A DNA stretch of 5,709 bases from Bordetella parapertussis (lineage in GTDB: Bacteria > Pseudomonadota > Gammaproteobacteria > Burkholderiales > Burkholderiaceae). Where the stretch lies: assembly GCA_945901665.1 (NCBI GenBank), contig CAMDLJ010000179.1, forward strand, positions 1 through 5,709, written 5' to 3'. Every line of letters begins with the position of its first letter. The stretch's first letter is position 1. The translations under genes were made by a program, and so were the position numbers. The notes beneath the pieces are model-generated. The model was not told the DNA's origin and did no database searches. It saw only the letters and a list, made by a program, of their open reading frames with translations. Below are positions 5,474 to 5,709 of this stretch, piece after piece.

Positions 5474-5709
5474 ATGCCATCGAGTTTGACGCAGCAACAC
5501 CCTTTGGTGGTGGTGGGCGGCGGCATTGGCGGCGTGGCCATGGCCTTGGCCTTGGGGCGCCAAGGGCATCGGGTCCAGTTGCTGGAACAGGCCGATCAAA
5601 TTGGGGCCATTGGTTATGGTGTGCAAATGGGCCCCAATGTCATGCCGATGTTGGATGAATTGGGTGTCGGGCAAGAGGTTCGCGCTGCCGCATATTTCCC
5701 CAAAGAGAT
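5474..5709 (+). CDS. FAD-dependent aromatic hydroxylase (3-hydroxybenzoate 6-hydroxylase / salicylate hydroxylase-like), partial
   Basis: The first 78 codons of a flavoprotein monooxygenase; the frame is still open at the right edge. The FAD-binding Rossmann start is plain: a hydrophobic strand, then GGGIGG at 15-20, and an acidic residue E38 at the end of the second strand for the ribose. Then comes IGYGVQMGPN at 46-55, which corresponds to the G-A-G-I-Q-L-G-P-N motif of group A single-component hydroxylases such as salicylate and 3-hydroxybenzoate hydroxylases, followed by LDELGV at 60-65. These enzymes use NAD(P)H and O2 to hydroxylate phenolic acids in the cytoplasm. The substrate-deciding residues, including the DG and GD motifs, lie outside the window, so the substrate is inferred only. 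It begins 9 nt after the binding-protein stop and probably acts on the solute that protein captures. Confidence 0.9.
   Translation, partial: MPSSLTQQHPLVVVGGGIGGVAMALALGRQGHRVQLLEQADQIGAIGYGVQMGPNVMPMLDELGVGQEVRAAAYFPKE

Overview
The window looks like part of a betaproteobacterial chromosome, most likely Burkholderiales and close to Comamonadaceae. Three things suggest this: moderately high GC, a ketothiolase that closely resembles BktB as I remember it from Cupriavidus, and an orphan Bug/TctC-type binding protein, a family greatly expanded in that order. The placement is inferred from protein resemblance, not from a search. Gene density is high, and no transposase, integrase, phage gene, CRISPR array, tRNA or rRNA is visible.

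Layout. (1) Bases 1-1199, plus strand: the last 47 codons of a probable luciferase-like flavin monooxygenase, then 23 nt later a complete short methionine synthase of the MesD type (folate-independent, core MetE-like). (2) Bases 1196-3718, minus strand: a three-gene cluster transcribed SDR oxidoreductase -> BktB-like thiolase -> hemerythrin-domain protein. Its last gene converges on mesD, with the two stop codons overlapping. (3) Bases 3719-3957: a 239-bp divergent intergenic region. It holds a convincing plus-strand intrinsic terminator about 50 nt before the next start codon, weak promoter-like hexamers on both strands, three small hairpins and four copies of GGCATG. It could encode a small RNA or a terminator-controlled leader. 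(4) Bases 3958-5709, plus strand: a tight operon of a DoxX-family membrane protein, a Bug/TctC periplasmic binding protein with a twin-arginine-like signal, and the first 78 codons of an FAD-dependent aromatic hydroxylase that runs off the window.

How the genes may work together. The first pair suggests oxygen- and flavin-linked one-carbon or sulfur metabolism that feeds methionine synthesis. The minus-strand cluster combines acyl-CoA thiolysis/condensation, a carbonyl reductase and a di-iron O2-binding protein. The last operon looks like capture and ring hydroxylation of an aromatic acid, with DoxX as a membrane partner of unknown role. The gene families are mostly well known. The least explained DNA is the 3719-3957 intergenic region.
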